Shown here: piece after piece, positions 1 to 7,800 of the stretch
Position numbering within the stretch: position 1 is the first letter of the stretch
Layout of the letters: each line of letters opens with the position of its first letter
NCBI GenBank assembly: GCA_029250385.1
Contig: JAQXFJ010000328.1
Span: forward strand, 1-9,815
Origin: Candidatus Poseidoniaceae archaeon
GTDB lineage: Archaea > Thermoplasmatota > Poseidoniia > Poseidoniales > Poseidoniaceae
Reading direction: 5' to 3'
Length of the DNA: 9,815 nucleotides
Translations under genes and position numbers: made by a program
The notes under the pieces: model-generated
Databases searched by the model: none
Seen by the model: only the letters and a program-made list of their open reading frames with translations
What the model was told of the DNA's origin: nothing

Positions 1-305
1 GAGAACACTACAGGACAACTATTATTGCCTTGAATTAGCAATCGGCCATCGACAAATAATCTTGATGAGGTGGATAACTCAACTGTAGTACAAGGAGAAA
101 TTACTAGTTCATCAGTGACACTAACTGTGTAAGATTCGGTTAGTTGAACTAGCCCATTCCATGTTGTCTGAGCTTTTGTTGAAGCATTGTTCTCAACATT
201 ATTGTCAAGGGTTCCTGAATCAACCGGTAAGTTGGTTAATGGTGTCAAAACTAGGATTAATGTCATTAATAGCATGGAGAATTTTACCCTAATGACACCA
301 TCCAT
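1..305 (-). CDS. Secreted surface protein, N-terminal part only (runs off left edge)
   Basis: This reading frame opens at an ATG ending at 305 and stays open for 101 codons to the window edge, so the C-terminus is missing. Residues 1-8 form a positively charged n-region (R6, K8). Residues 9-22 are strongly hydrophobic, rich in Leu and Met, and are followed by a polar Asn/Ser/Thr-rich stretch, which is a typical Sec signal peptide. There is no obvious lipobox. From about residue 49 the sequence alternates in short beta strands (WNGLVQLTESYTVSV, then VELSTSSRLFVDGRLLIQGN). That cadence resembles the first coils of right-handed parallel beta-helix surface proteins, in which a strand, a Gly turn and a 'VDGRL' strand recur. 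This family guess is inference from pattern only. N40 and N94 lie in N-x-S/T sequons. The gene is divergent from the RAM-domain pair and has a 14-nt leader element shared with the large surface-protein gene near 7945. ATGs at codons 11 and 14 are alternative starts but would remove the charged n-region. Confidence 0.75.
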   Translation of the reverse strand, partial: MDGVIRVKFSMLLMTLILVLTPLTNLPVDSGTLDNNVENNASTKAQTTWNGLVQLTESYTVSVTDELVISPCTTVELSTSSRLFVDGRLLIQGNNSCPVVF

Positions 306-309
306 AAAT

Positions 310-323
310 TCCGTTGTACAGTG
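310..323 (-). promoter_or_regulatory. Shared leader element, copy 1 (CACTGTACAACGGA)
   Basis: Read on the minus strand, this 14-mer ends 4 nt before the ATG at 305 of the secreted-protein gene. The same sequence with one substitution lies 5 nt before the ATG at 7945 of the large surface-protein gene. The copies are in different reading frames relative to their downstream ATGs, so a nucleic-acid function is more likely than coding constraint. Its role (transcription start region, 5' leader or ribosome contact through GGA) is unknown. Confidence 0.5.
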
Positions 324-373
324 TTACTTTTCAATGGTTCGGATAATTGGGCATGAGGCTAAATCACAGCCAA

Positions 374-381
374 TTTAGATA
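374..381 (+). promoter_or_regulatory. Candidate TATA box for the RAM-domain gene pair
   Basis: TTTAGATA is close to the archaeal box-A consensus (TTTAWATA) and is the best match in the 306-416 divergent spacer. It lies 35 nt upstream of the ATG at 417. With the usual 22-27 nt from box to start site, transcription would begin around 402-408 and leave a leader of roughly 10 nt. There is no strong Shine-Dalgarno sequence before 417, which fits a short-leader or leaderless message. This is a single-site match and remains tentative. Confidence 0.35.
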
Positions 382-416
382 GCAAGCAATAAGAAATTGG
401 TTGAATTGGGCAGTTC

Positions 417-650
417 ATGCCTGAGGCGTTTGTCTTGTTCAAAACCCTACCTTCAAGGGAACGTGATGTGTATCTTACATTAAGTAATCATGAATCAGTT
501 GTAGAAGTACATGCTCTGTATGGCGAATATGACCTCATTGTGAGAGTAAGTTCCAGTGAATCTGGCAAACTATCAGGTATGCTGATGAGCGACTTTAGGC
601 AAATTGACGGAGTCAAAGATACTCAGACTCTAATTGCAGTAGAATATTAG
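417..650 (+). CDS. Stand-alone Lrp/AsnC ligand-binding (RAM) domain protein, first of a pair
   Basis: The 77-residue product consists only of the RAM (regulation of amino acid metabolism) domain that forms the C-terminal, effector-binding half of Lrp/AsnC regulators. The beta-alpha-beta-beta-alpha-beta layout is clear: strand 4-10 (AFVLFKT), helix 13-25, strand 27-34, the family signature GEYDLIVRV at 36-44, helix 50-62, and the closing strand DTQTLIAVEY at 68-77. The DNA-binding helix-turn-helix of full-length Lrp is absent. In the known family, stand-alone RAM proteins form dimers and higher oligomers that bind amino acids and can co-assemble with full-length Lrp proteins. It is followed after 8 nt by a gap-free alignable paralogue (28 of 77 residues identical), so the two probably form one transcript and possibly a mixed oligomer. 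Ligand and partner cannot be told from the sequence. No strong ribosome-binding site precedes the ATG. Confidence 0.9.
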   Translation: MPEAFVLFKTLPSRERDVYLTLSNHESVVEVHALYGEYDLIVRVSSSESGKLSGMLMSDFRQIDGVKDTQTLIAVEY

Positions 651-654
651 GTGA
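649..654 (+). promoter_or_regulatory. Ribosome-binding site of the second RAM gene
   Basis: AGGTGA matches the anti-Shine-Dalgarno complement GGAGGTGAT and lies 4 nt before the ATG at 659. It overlaps the TAG stop codon of the upstream gene (648-650), which suggests that the two genes are translationally coupled. Confidence 0.6.
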
Positions 655-658
655 TTAT

Positions 659-892
659 ATGGCGATTGGATTTGTATTGATAACAACTGAACCGGGACAG
701 GAAAAAATGGTTAGAGACGCCCTAGAATCAATTGATTTAGTAACCTCTGGGTGGATGTTATTTGGCGAATATGACTTAATTGCTAGAGTCCAGGCTGATG
801 ACGAGTATGATTTGACTAGATGCATAGTAGAAGAGATAAGACCGATGAAAGGCATTGTCGATACTAAAACTCTAATCGGTGCTGAACTTTAG
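659..892 (+). CDS. Stand-alone Lrp/AsnC ligand-binding (RAM) domain protein, second of a pair
   Basis: This is a 77-residue RAM-domain protein without a helix-turn-helix, collinear with the preceding gene. The same landmarks are present: strand FVLITTEP at 5-12, GEYDLIARV at 36-44, and DTKTLIGAEL at 68-77. Identity to the first copy is 28/77 with no gaps, concentrated in the first strand, the GEYDLI signature and the last strand. The first helix and the 45-64 region differ, so the paralogues have diverged in the surfaces expected to set ligand or partner choice. This copy is more acidic in its second half (QADDEYD, VEEI). A clear Shine-Dalgarno sequence overlaps the upstream stop codon, supporting co-translation. 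The gene's TAG stop overlaps the opposite-strand TAA of the STAND ATPase gene by 4 nt (889-892, ttag). Confidence 0.9.
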   Translation: MAIGFVLITTEPGQEKMVRDALESIDLVTSGWMLFGEYDLIARVQADDEYDLTRCIVEEIRPMKGIVDTKTLIGAEL

Positions 893-3114
893 AGCATTGA
901 ATGTAATCTTGACTCTAATTCTTTTGCAGCATTATGGCAACCTGCTTGTCTATACCTAGCTATCGATTCATTCAACGATGATTTTTGAGAGTTCTTACCA
1001 ATCTGTGATTTGGCTAACCACCATCTTGCACAATAGCGTAATGCTGGACTTGACCTTGGCAATTGATTTGGTTTAGTTAATTGATTGAACATCTTTGATG
1101 CTAGGTCTAAATTGGTGTTAATTAGTGATTCAATTAATTTTAATTTCAATGATTGGGACATTAGAATATTATCGATAATTGCACAATTAGATTGGACCAT
1201 TGCTACAACTGTGGATAAATCACTTATCCCATTAACATACTCATAAATTTTTATTTTCGTCTGCATACTAAGATACACTGGATCACGATTATGCTCAATG
1301 CTTTCTATCGAGGTTAGCAGATTAACAGCATTCGCTAGGTTCTTTTCATCAAGTGCTAAAGTAAATTTAATCATTGTAACAGCAACTAATATGATGTTTC
1401 TATTTGCCAAATCTGAGAAATCTAATCGACTCAAATAAGAATTAACCTTACTAATTATTTCATCTTCTAACTTCTGATTTGGCAATCGATCTTCTAATAT
1501 TTGAGTCGCTAATGAAATTAGTAATTTATTTGCCTCAAAGGTGGATTGAGTGGCGATTAAGTGTTCCGTTATTTGCTCGCAGTGCTCTAACCTACCCTCT
1601 AATTTAGCGAGCATGAAGTCAATCTCAAGCTTATTATTACCAGATAGAAATTCTATACTTTGCTTTACGTAATCTACTTCATACCTATCTGCTGCTATTT
1701 TGCAGGCAATATATCTCAATGATTCATTTTGCAAATCTTGCTCAATTAAGTCTTCAATTATAACAGCCAATGCCGCTGAATTAAGTTCAATAACCTGCTC
1801 TAGAGAATCTGAAATTTGCTCGACAAAACTATCTGGCGCAGATTTAGATAGATGATATAAATAATTAATCATATTTCCATCAGTTGAGATATTTTTCCAG
1901 TGTTGGCATAGCTGTGCATGAATTTGTCTAGTTTCCTCCTTTGACAAGTTACTGCGAGTTACATTTCGCACTAAGTGCTGTAATTCCACAGCAGATTGTT
2001 TATACCACTTTAGGAGACTTTGCATATCGAATTTGTCTATTTGAGGTTCGATAATTGAAAATTCAGACTTGACTGGATTAGGTTCTAGAGACATTTGCGT
2101 GAGCAAATTTTTATCATCCTCACTGATGTTTTTCAAAACAACTTTATTGACATAATCAATGATGTCTGTAGATGACTCTGGTGCTCCAAAACTTGGGTCA
2201 TACAACTTCAATGCCAGTGGATGTTGGCCTAATTTTTCACAAATGTTTACCCTTTTGGAAAATTCAATGTCATCTCCAAGCATTTGACAGCAGGAATCAA
2301 CATCCAATGATTCAACTTTAAGTTGGTCAAAACCAAGTTCCGAATCTAAAGTATCGCGAGAAATTAAAATAAATTTTGTCTGGCTATTTTGGCTAATTCC
2401 TTCGACTAAATCCTGTATTTTTCGGTAATGTCTACCATCAATTAAGTGAAAATCATCAATTACCAAGACCTCTTCAAGATTCGAAAAAGCCATAGAAATA
2501 GATTCTATGTCACGGGGAGGCATGGTCGTAAAGCTCCACGCTCTACATATTTCCAAGTAATCAGTAAATTCGTTGGCTGATGCCCATCTTACCGAGGTTT
2601 TGCTGCCATAATGAGCCGCAATTTTACGCACCAAAACCGATTTGCCAATGCCGGGCATACCAGTGATAACCAGGGATTTTTCGGTTAGAATATCCAAGGC
2701 TTGAGAAAACTCAGCATCACGTCCAAATATTTCGATTAGTTCAGGTGGATTGCCAAATATTTCTTTTGCCTTCTTTGGAGATATATCATCAACGACAAGT
2801 TGTGAAAGATGTTCTCGGCCTGAGGCTGAAAGGTGGTAAACTTGCCTCCTCCTTGAACCGCCTCCAATGACGTGAGCCATTCTTTTCATCACAAACCCAT
2901 GTTCCTCAATTATTCTTAGTGGTATATTTAGGGCAGAGCGGACCACACCAATTCCTTCAGCAATTCCTGGAAGGGATAAATCCCGACTAACATCCCAAGA
3001 CTTTTCCAAGCTAGATGGATATTCATTCAACCATTTCAGTATTCTTAACTGAGGTTGAGTTAGCATGTTGCTCACTACTGCGAGGTGATATGGGTTATCA
3101 ATTGAATGTAACAA
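889..3114 (-). CDS. Winged-helix STAND-class ATPase, putative transcriptional regulator
   Basis: The product has three regions (numbering from the TTG at 3114). Residues 17-105 are a winged helix of the type found in archaeal STAND proteins: PQLRILKWL, then SLPGIAEGIGVVRSAL as helix-turn-helix, then the basic wing RMAHVIGGGSRRRQVYHLS. Residues 128-305 are a P-loop NTPase: FGRDAEF lead-in, Walker A GMPGIGKS (152-159), Walker B VLVIDD (216-221), an ISRD segment at 251-254 in the sensor/RNBD position, and a GxP-type LGQHPLAL (295-302), the hallmark of STAND/NB-ARC enzymes. From about 320 to the end the protein is all helical and may hold degenerate TPR-like repeats, where such proteins sense their signal. 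STAND proteins are ATP-driven switches that oligomerise on ligand binding; here the DNA-binding domain suggests regulation of transcription. The effector is unknown. Start is uncertain: TTG at 3114 is the first possible (741 aa), while an ATG at 3066 would give 725 aa and still keep the winged helix. Neither has a Shine-Dalgarno sequence. It is divergent from uvrC and convergent with the RAM pair, with a 4-nt stop overlap. Confidence 0.88.
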   Translation of the reverse strand: MLHSIDNPYHLAVVSNMLTQPQLRILKWLNEYPSSLEKSWDVSRDLSLPGIAEGIGVVRSALNIPLRIIEEHGFVMKRMAHVIGGGSRRRQVYHLSASGREHLSQLVVDDISPKKAKEIFGNPPELIEIFGRDAEFSQALDILTEKSLVITGMPGIGKSVLVRKIAAHYGSKTSVRWASANEFTDYLEICRAWSFTTMPPRDIESISMAFSNLEEVLVIDDFHLIDGRHYRKIQDLVEGISQNSQTKFILISRDTLDSELGFDQLKVESLDVDSCCQMLGDDIEFSKRVNICEKLGQHPLALKLYDPSFGAPESSTDIIDYVNKVVLKNISEDDKNLLTQMSLEPNPVKSEFSIIEPQIDKFDMQSLLKWYKQSAVELQHLVRNVTRSNLSKEETRQIHAQLCQHWKNISTDGNMINYLYHLSKSAPDSFVEQISDSLEQVIELNSAALAVIIEDLIEQDLQNESLRYIACKIAADRYEVDYVKQSIEFLSGNNKLEIDFMLAKLEGRLEHCEQITEHLIATQSTFEANKLLISLATQILEDRLPNQKLEDEIISKVNSYLSRLDFSDLANRNIILVAVTMIKFTLALDEKNLANAVNLLTSIESIEHNRDPVYLSMQTKIKIYEYVNGISDLSTVVAMVQSNCAIIDNILMSQSLKLKLIESLINTNLDLASKMFNQLTKPNQLPRSSPALRYCARWWLAKSQIGKNSQKSSLNESIARYRQAGCHNAAKELESRLHSML

Positions 3115-3123
3115 TGTATCTGC

Positions 3124-3158
3124 TCAAATTTGATGGTTGGCCTTTTGAGGTGGCACCT
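3124..3158. promoter_or_regulatory. Divergent control region with two palindromes between the STAND ATPase gene and uvrC
   Basis: The 56-bp spacer holds two perfect short palindromes: TCAAATTTGA at 3124-3133 and AGGTGGCACCT (5+1+5) at 3148-3158. A direct repeat TTGAGG occurs at 3145-3150 and 3158-3163. The AT-rich palindrome is suitably placed to act as a TATA-like element for uvrC; the second palindrome would then fall across the expected start site at about 3155, a usual position for a repressor site. The TATA and operator roles are inference from position, and short palindromes can arise by chance. Confidence 0.35.
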
Positions 3159-3159
3159 T

Positions 3160-3164
3160 GAGGG
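3160..3164 (+). promoter_or_regulatory. Ribosome-binding site of uvrC
   Basis: GAGGG lies 6 nt before the ATG at 3171 at normal spacing, supporting this start codon, which also places the GIY-YIG domain at the usual distance from the N-terminus. Confidence 0.55.
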
Positions 3165-3170
3165 AAAACC

Positions 3171-4871
3171 ATGGCGGTGGAATTGTCTTCAATATCATTG
3201 CCAAAAAAACCGGGAGTATACTTGTTCAAAAACCTGAAAGGTCGCGTATTGTATGTTGGAAAAGCGACCAAACTGAGTGAACGCATAAGGTCTTATTTTG
3301 CCAAAAATCCTGATCGGGCAATGATTCCTGAATTAGTCAAAAAGTCGGATGATATTGAGTGTATAGTTACTGCCTCCCCACATGAAGCACTTATTTTAGA
3401 AAGACAATTGATTAGAGAACACAAACCAAGGTATAATTCCATGCTAAAGGATGACAAATCCTTTCCATACCTGGCACTTACCAACGAAGATTTGCCAAGA
3501 ATCCTATACTCTAGAAGACCGCCAAAAAATGCAGTTATTTGGGGTCCATTCCCAAATGCAGGTGCAGCAAAGCAGGTGATGAAACTACTTAGGCGCCAAT
3601 TCGGTCTTCGTGATGAGAAAAATAACATTCCATTTGGCTATCTTGACTCTGGCAATGATGATGATTATCGTCAGCGGATTTTGGCAGTAAAACAAATTCT
3701 AAACGGTAATGCTAGTTCATTGATTGAGACATTAACAAAAAGAATGGATGACCATTCTGAAAATTTAGAATATGAGGTTGCTGCAAGACAAAGAGATTTA
3801 ATCAAAGCAATTCGAACTACTACAAGTCAACATATTGTCTCAAGTAAAGTTTATCGCGATTGTGATGCAATAGGATTTGCCAGTGAAGGCGATTTAGCAG
3901 CAGTTGTAGTATTACATGCTGACGATGGAGTAGTAAAAGGTCAAGAATCTTGGCAAATGATACATCGGGAAGATATTGGAGAAACAATCTCTATGTTTGT
4001 TTCAGATCATTATGCCAACAGAATCCCTCCGAAATTACTGCTAACTCCAACACCGCTATTTGACGGGGTTGAAGATTGGTTGCAAACCAGAAGAGATTCG
4101 GCGGTCGAGGTAAGAAACCCATCAAGAGGAGATTTGGTTACCTTGATGAAATTAGCATCACAAAATGCCGAAATACAATTGATAAGATTTGTCAATAAAA
4201 CCAGTGGTTCTCTAGAAAAACGTGCAGCGGACGATGGGGCAAAACTACTGGGAATGCAACAAATGAATCACATTGTATGTTTTGATATGGCGCAGATTCA
4301 AGGTGAACATCGAGTCGGCGCTAGCGTTTGTTTCAAAGACGGCAGGCCATCTAAGGAAGATTATCGTAAATATACTGTAAAAGGAGAACAACTCGATGAT
4401 CTACGCATGATGCGAGAAGTTGTCCAGCGTTGGATGAAACATCAAACAGAATGGCCTGATTTATTGTTACTCGATGGTGGTCAAACCCATCTAAACATGA
4501 TTAGTGAAATGATTGAGCTGTCTGAAAATGCCGGTAAATTTGCAATTGCTGCGCTAGCCAAACGTGAAGAAACTGTCTTTAGAAAAGGCCACGAGCCAAT
4601 TATTCTAGACCGGCGGGGAAGGGTGTTAATTCATGCTCGAGATGAAGCGCATCGGTTTGTCAACACATTCCACAGAAAGCGCCGTAAAACAAGTAAAATG
4701 GTGGACCCACTTGAGAAAGTACCGGGCTTAGGTGCTAAAAAGTTTCAAACTTTAATACGTCATTTTGGTGGCAGAAAAGAGGTATTACATGCCAGCGAAA
4801 AGGATATCAAGACTGTACCTGGTATTGGCCCAGCACTAGCTAAGCGAATTTTTGAAGCCATCAATGATTAA
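3171..4871 (+). CDS. uvrC: UvrABC excinuclease subunit C
   Basis: UvrC makes the two incisions flanking a DNA lesion after UvrA and UvrB have marked it (nucleotide excision repair). The 566-residue product has every expected domain. The N-terminal GIY-YIG nuclease, which cuts on the 3' side, runs from PGVYLF (14-19) through LYVGKA (27-32) and SERIRSYF (36-43) to the catalytic-position glutamate E77 and LKDDKSFPYL (92-101). The UvrB-binding UVR motif is at about 183-216 (NLEYEVAARQRDLIKAI). The RNase H-like nuclease for the 5' cut has D372 in CFDMAQIQGE, D435 in LLLDGG and H494 in RDEAHRF, which match the known catalytic Asp-Asp-His triad. Tandem helix-hairpin-helix DNA-binding motifs lie at 513-564 (VPGLGAKK and VPGIGPAL). 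It is slightly shorter than the usual ~600 residues, mainly because the linker at 141-170 between GIY-YIG and UVR is reduced and has no cysteine, whereas bacterial UvrC commonly carries four Fe-S cluster cysteines there. Only C64, C231, C370 and C387 are present. In archaea, uvrABC is generally regarded as acquired from bacteria. Confidence 0.97.
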   Translation: MAVELSSISLPKKPGVYLFKNLKGRVLYVGKATKLSERIRSYFAKNPDRAMIPELVKKSDDIECIVTASPHEALILERQLIREHKPRYNSMLKDDKSFPYLALTNEDLPRILYSRRPPKNAVIWGPFPNAGAAKQVMKLLRRQFGLRDEKNNIPFGYLDSGNDDDYRQRILAVKQILNGNASSLIETLTKRMDDHSENLEYEVAARQRDLIKAIRTTTSQHIVSSKVYRDCDAIGFASEGDLAAVVVLHADDGVVKGQESWQMIHREDIGETISMFVSDHYANRIPPKLLLTPTPLFDGVEDWLQTRRDSAVEVRNPSRGDLVTLMKLASQNAEIQLIRFVNKTSGSLEKRAADDGAKLLGMQQMNHIVCFDMAQIQGEHRVGASVCFKDGRPSKEDYRKYTVKGEQLDDLRMMREVVQRWMKHQTEWPDLLLLDGGQTHLNMISEMIELSENAGKFAIAALAKREETVFRKGHEPIILDRRGRVLIHARDEAHRFVNTFHRKRRKTSKMVDPLEKVPGLGAKKFQTLIRHFGGRKEVLHASEKDIKTVPGIGPALAKRIFEAIND

Positions 4872-7800
4872 TCAAATCGTTGATCTTGAAGGTCAACCAT
4901 TGCTGGAGGACCGTTGTTGGAATAATCTTCAAACTTCTCCATATCGCCGTGTAATCCTTCACTATGGAATCCTCTCAAATCAGAAAATTCACTGTCCCCA
5001 ATTGTCACCTTGGTAGCAGTTTGTTGAGTTGACGCTTTTCTTGCTTTCTTCAGGCGCTTCTTGCGACGACGGCGTCTAATGAATAATGCCAATAGAATTA
5101 CCACAAAGGTGGGATATACCCAAAACTGCATCAGTAAGTAAAGCCATGAAACCTTAATTCTAAAGGAGATAGTATCCTCGAATTCACCATCTGGAATATT
5201 GTAGGTTATTTTTTGTCGTCCACCCACTTCGGAGATGGTCAGATAACCACCAGTATCTTCAACATCTTCTATAGTGATTCCACGCGGCAATATTATTGAT
5301 ACTGGACCCGTAAGAGAGAGATTATATTCCTCAGCAATTGAGGTATCTCCACTAAATGAGTATGATGCTTTCTCGCCACTTGGATCAGGGTATGTTACAC
5401 CACTACCTGAAACCAATCCGTTGGTTAAAGACGACCCCAGTAACTCAGCAGCAGAGACCATTGGATTTACCACAAGACCTCTAAACGCATTAGCAAAGAA
5501 ATTCAATTCCATACTGCTAGTATTACCGCCGGCAATTTCTCCTAGATCACCATCTAACTCAAGTTTAAATTCGACTTCTGGAATCTTGACACTCAAAGTT
5601 ATTGGCTCATCATCGCCGATATCTTGGTCAAGCCCAGTTAAGCCCTCTACCTTGGTCTTGATTTGAAAACCGCTTAGATCCACATCACCAAATGGTGAAT
5701 CTTCTACATCAGGCAATTCTGCACTACTTTCTTGAATAAATTGGGTAATTATATCACCAATATCCTCGGAAAAATCTGTTAATCCCTCTGGAGTAAATTG
5801 GAGTGATAAGTCGGTATCACACACCTCGTAGGTTTGGTCTTCCGAACAAATGCTTCCCACGTCATCAAACGATTTTGGCTGGGCCAGACGACTGGCAATG
5901 TCAAGGCCAACCCTCACCAAATCAGATGGTGCTGCTTCGAAATTGACCCTTGTTGAGCCGCTTTGATCAATTTCTTCTAATGGAATCATGACTCGATAAA
6001 TGGACACTTCAGCGTCTAAAGCAAAATCAAGTGACACTGACTGAGACCACTCATTTATTCGAAGGGCTGAAATATCCAATTCGATTTTACTACTTATGCA
6101 AGTTCGCTGTATGGTGGTGCAGACCACATTCATATCTTCATCTCTGATTTCCGTCCGCCAGTCGTATGGGTCGGTTCCTGCCAAAGAAATATCAACATCC
6201 TGACTGCCTTCAAGGCTCTTCGTTAGAGTCAGTCTGTCTTCTCCTTCAATTGTTCTTACCCATGTTGGAAGAATAATTTCTAGCGTTAATTCTGCAGGGG
6301 GCAAATCCTCTGGAATAACCGAATCTAGGTAGGTACTTGGTAAAACTGATTCGATAGATAGACCGCTGTTTAACAAGTTTCTCAAGTCGCTTTCTTGTAA
6401 CACTTCAACATACTCAAGCAAGTCTCCATCATCAAAATTGTTCTTCAAAATGTCGATTAGACTCATGGAAAATGGTTGGCTTGTAGAACGTAGATAAACT
6501 GGGTATTCAGCAGACATTGCCGGCGTTCCTTGAACACAGTAATTCCGTTGCTGGCTTTGTGGTTCTTCTAAACAGTCACTTGAATGAGTATAATTGAGCC
6601 CACCTGCTATCGGTAGACCGTCTGCTAATGCGTCAGATACCCAGTATAGATCATTCATAGTGATTGGATCATTACTTCCGACTGAATCAGAAATACCACT
6701 TGCAATATCATTTACTGGAAATGCTGAAGTCAACTGCTCTAATTCTACCAAACCATTATGATATGCTAAACGAATTCCATCAGAAGTAACCAAAGGTAAA
6801 GTCGCTGAGTCAGACAAATTTAGCAAAGATACTCCCCAATCATTCATCAGTTCATCATCTAAATATGAGATTCCAGCCACAAAATCAATTGTTGCGGCTG
6901 ATTCATCTCGTAAATCCAACTTTACATTGAGGTCGATAGCCTTGGTTTCTGGCGCAATACTTACTGTATTGGTTCCCAAAGATCCATCACGGTGGGCTAG
7001 TCTGACTGAAATGGCGGTCTCTGTATCACTAGCGCCTTGAGGAGCATTTAGCATGTCGACTGTCCATTCGCCAGCAAAATATGCAGGATTACCGCTACGA
7101 GCGGCTAAAGAACCTCCGGCGCCAACTTGAATGATATCAGCATAACTGGGTGGGGAAAAAGAATAGAATCCAATGTGACCAGGGAGCGTTAGTAAGGTGA
7201 AATCAGTGTTGATTTCTGCACCCATTACCAGCATTCCTTGAAAGGCTCTTTCCAAATCCAAATTGCCGGTAGAAACTAAGCTAAATGCGGTATCTGTGAG
7301 TTCAATGGTGAACGTTGAAGATATACAAATTGGTGGATAAAACGCATTATTTTCCCCAGCGCCTTCACTTGAATAGGTGGAGTCTGTCAATGGGTCATCT
7401 GAACACAGTATGGTATCTCCTTGTTGAGTTATTGAGTTGGTATAATCGGTGGTTAACCCAACAATATTGCCAAAGCCATTTTCAATAGAAGTGTCAAGTG
7501 CGTTGTTTAATTCTATTTTCAACTGGTCTCTAACGGTTGGTGTACCTGGCCCATTAGGGCGTTCATCGAAATAATTCCGAATCAAGTCCGCCGGAGCTCC
7601 ATCTTCGGGATCTAGACCATCAGATGCTAATGCCGCTTCTAAAGCTCCGCCATCGTTAAACCCTAATGCAGAGCGATTAAATTCATGGATTGCCCAAACC
7701 ATATCTAACTCGATTGTATCCGTATCTTCTAATCTAAAATCATAGGTGCCGTTAATCCAATCTTCCTGATTTGGAGTTAAGTCTTGAGATTGGCTATAAT

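Noticed and set aside
187..378. 63-codon plus-strand frame starting with ATG
   Set aside because: It lies antisense over the signal peptide and start of the minus-strand secreted-protein gene, has no similarity pattern, and includes the divergent promoter region.
655..855. 66-codon minus-strand frame
   Set aside because: Antisense shadow of the second RAM gene, whose protein is clearly recognisable.
889..3114. STAND protein as an antiviral defence gene
   Set aside because: It has an N-terminal DNA-binding winged helix rather than a nuclease, protease or membrane-toxin effector, and no neighbour looks like a defence gene.
3098..3628. Two minus-strand frames (3098-3286, 3293-3628)
   Set aside because: Both lie antisense to the GIY-YIG domain of uvrC, and their translations show no domain features.
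4010..4195. 61-codon minus-strand frame
   Set aside because: Antisense shadow within the middle of uvrC.
5274..5666. 130-codon plus-strand frame
   Set aside because: Antisense to the large surface-protein gene; Ser/Pro/Leu-rich composition is what the complement of that acidic protein would give.
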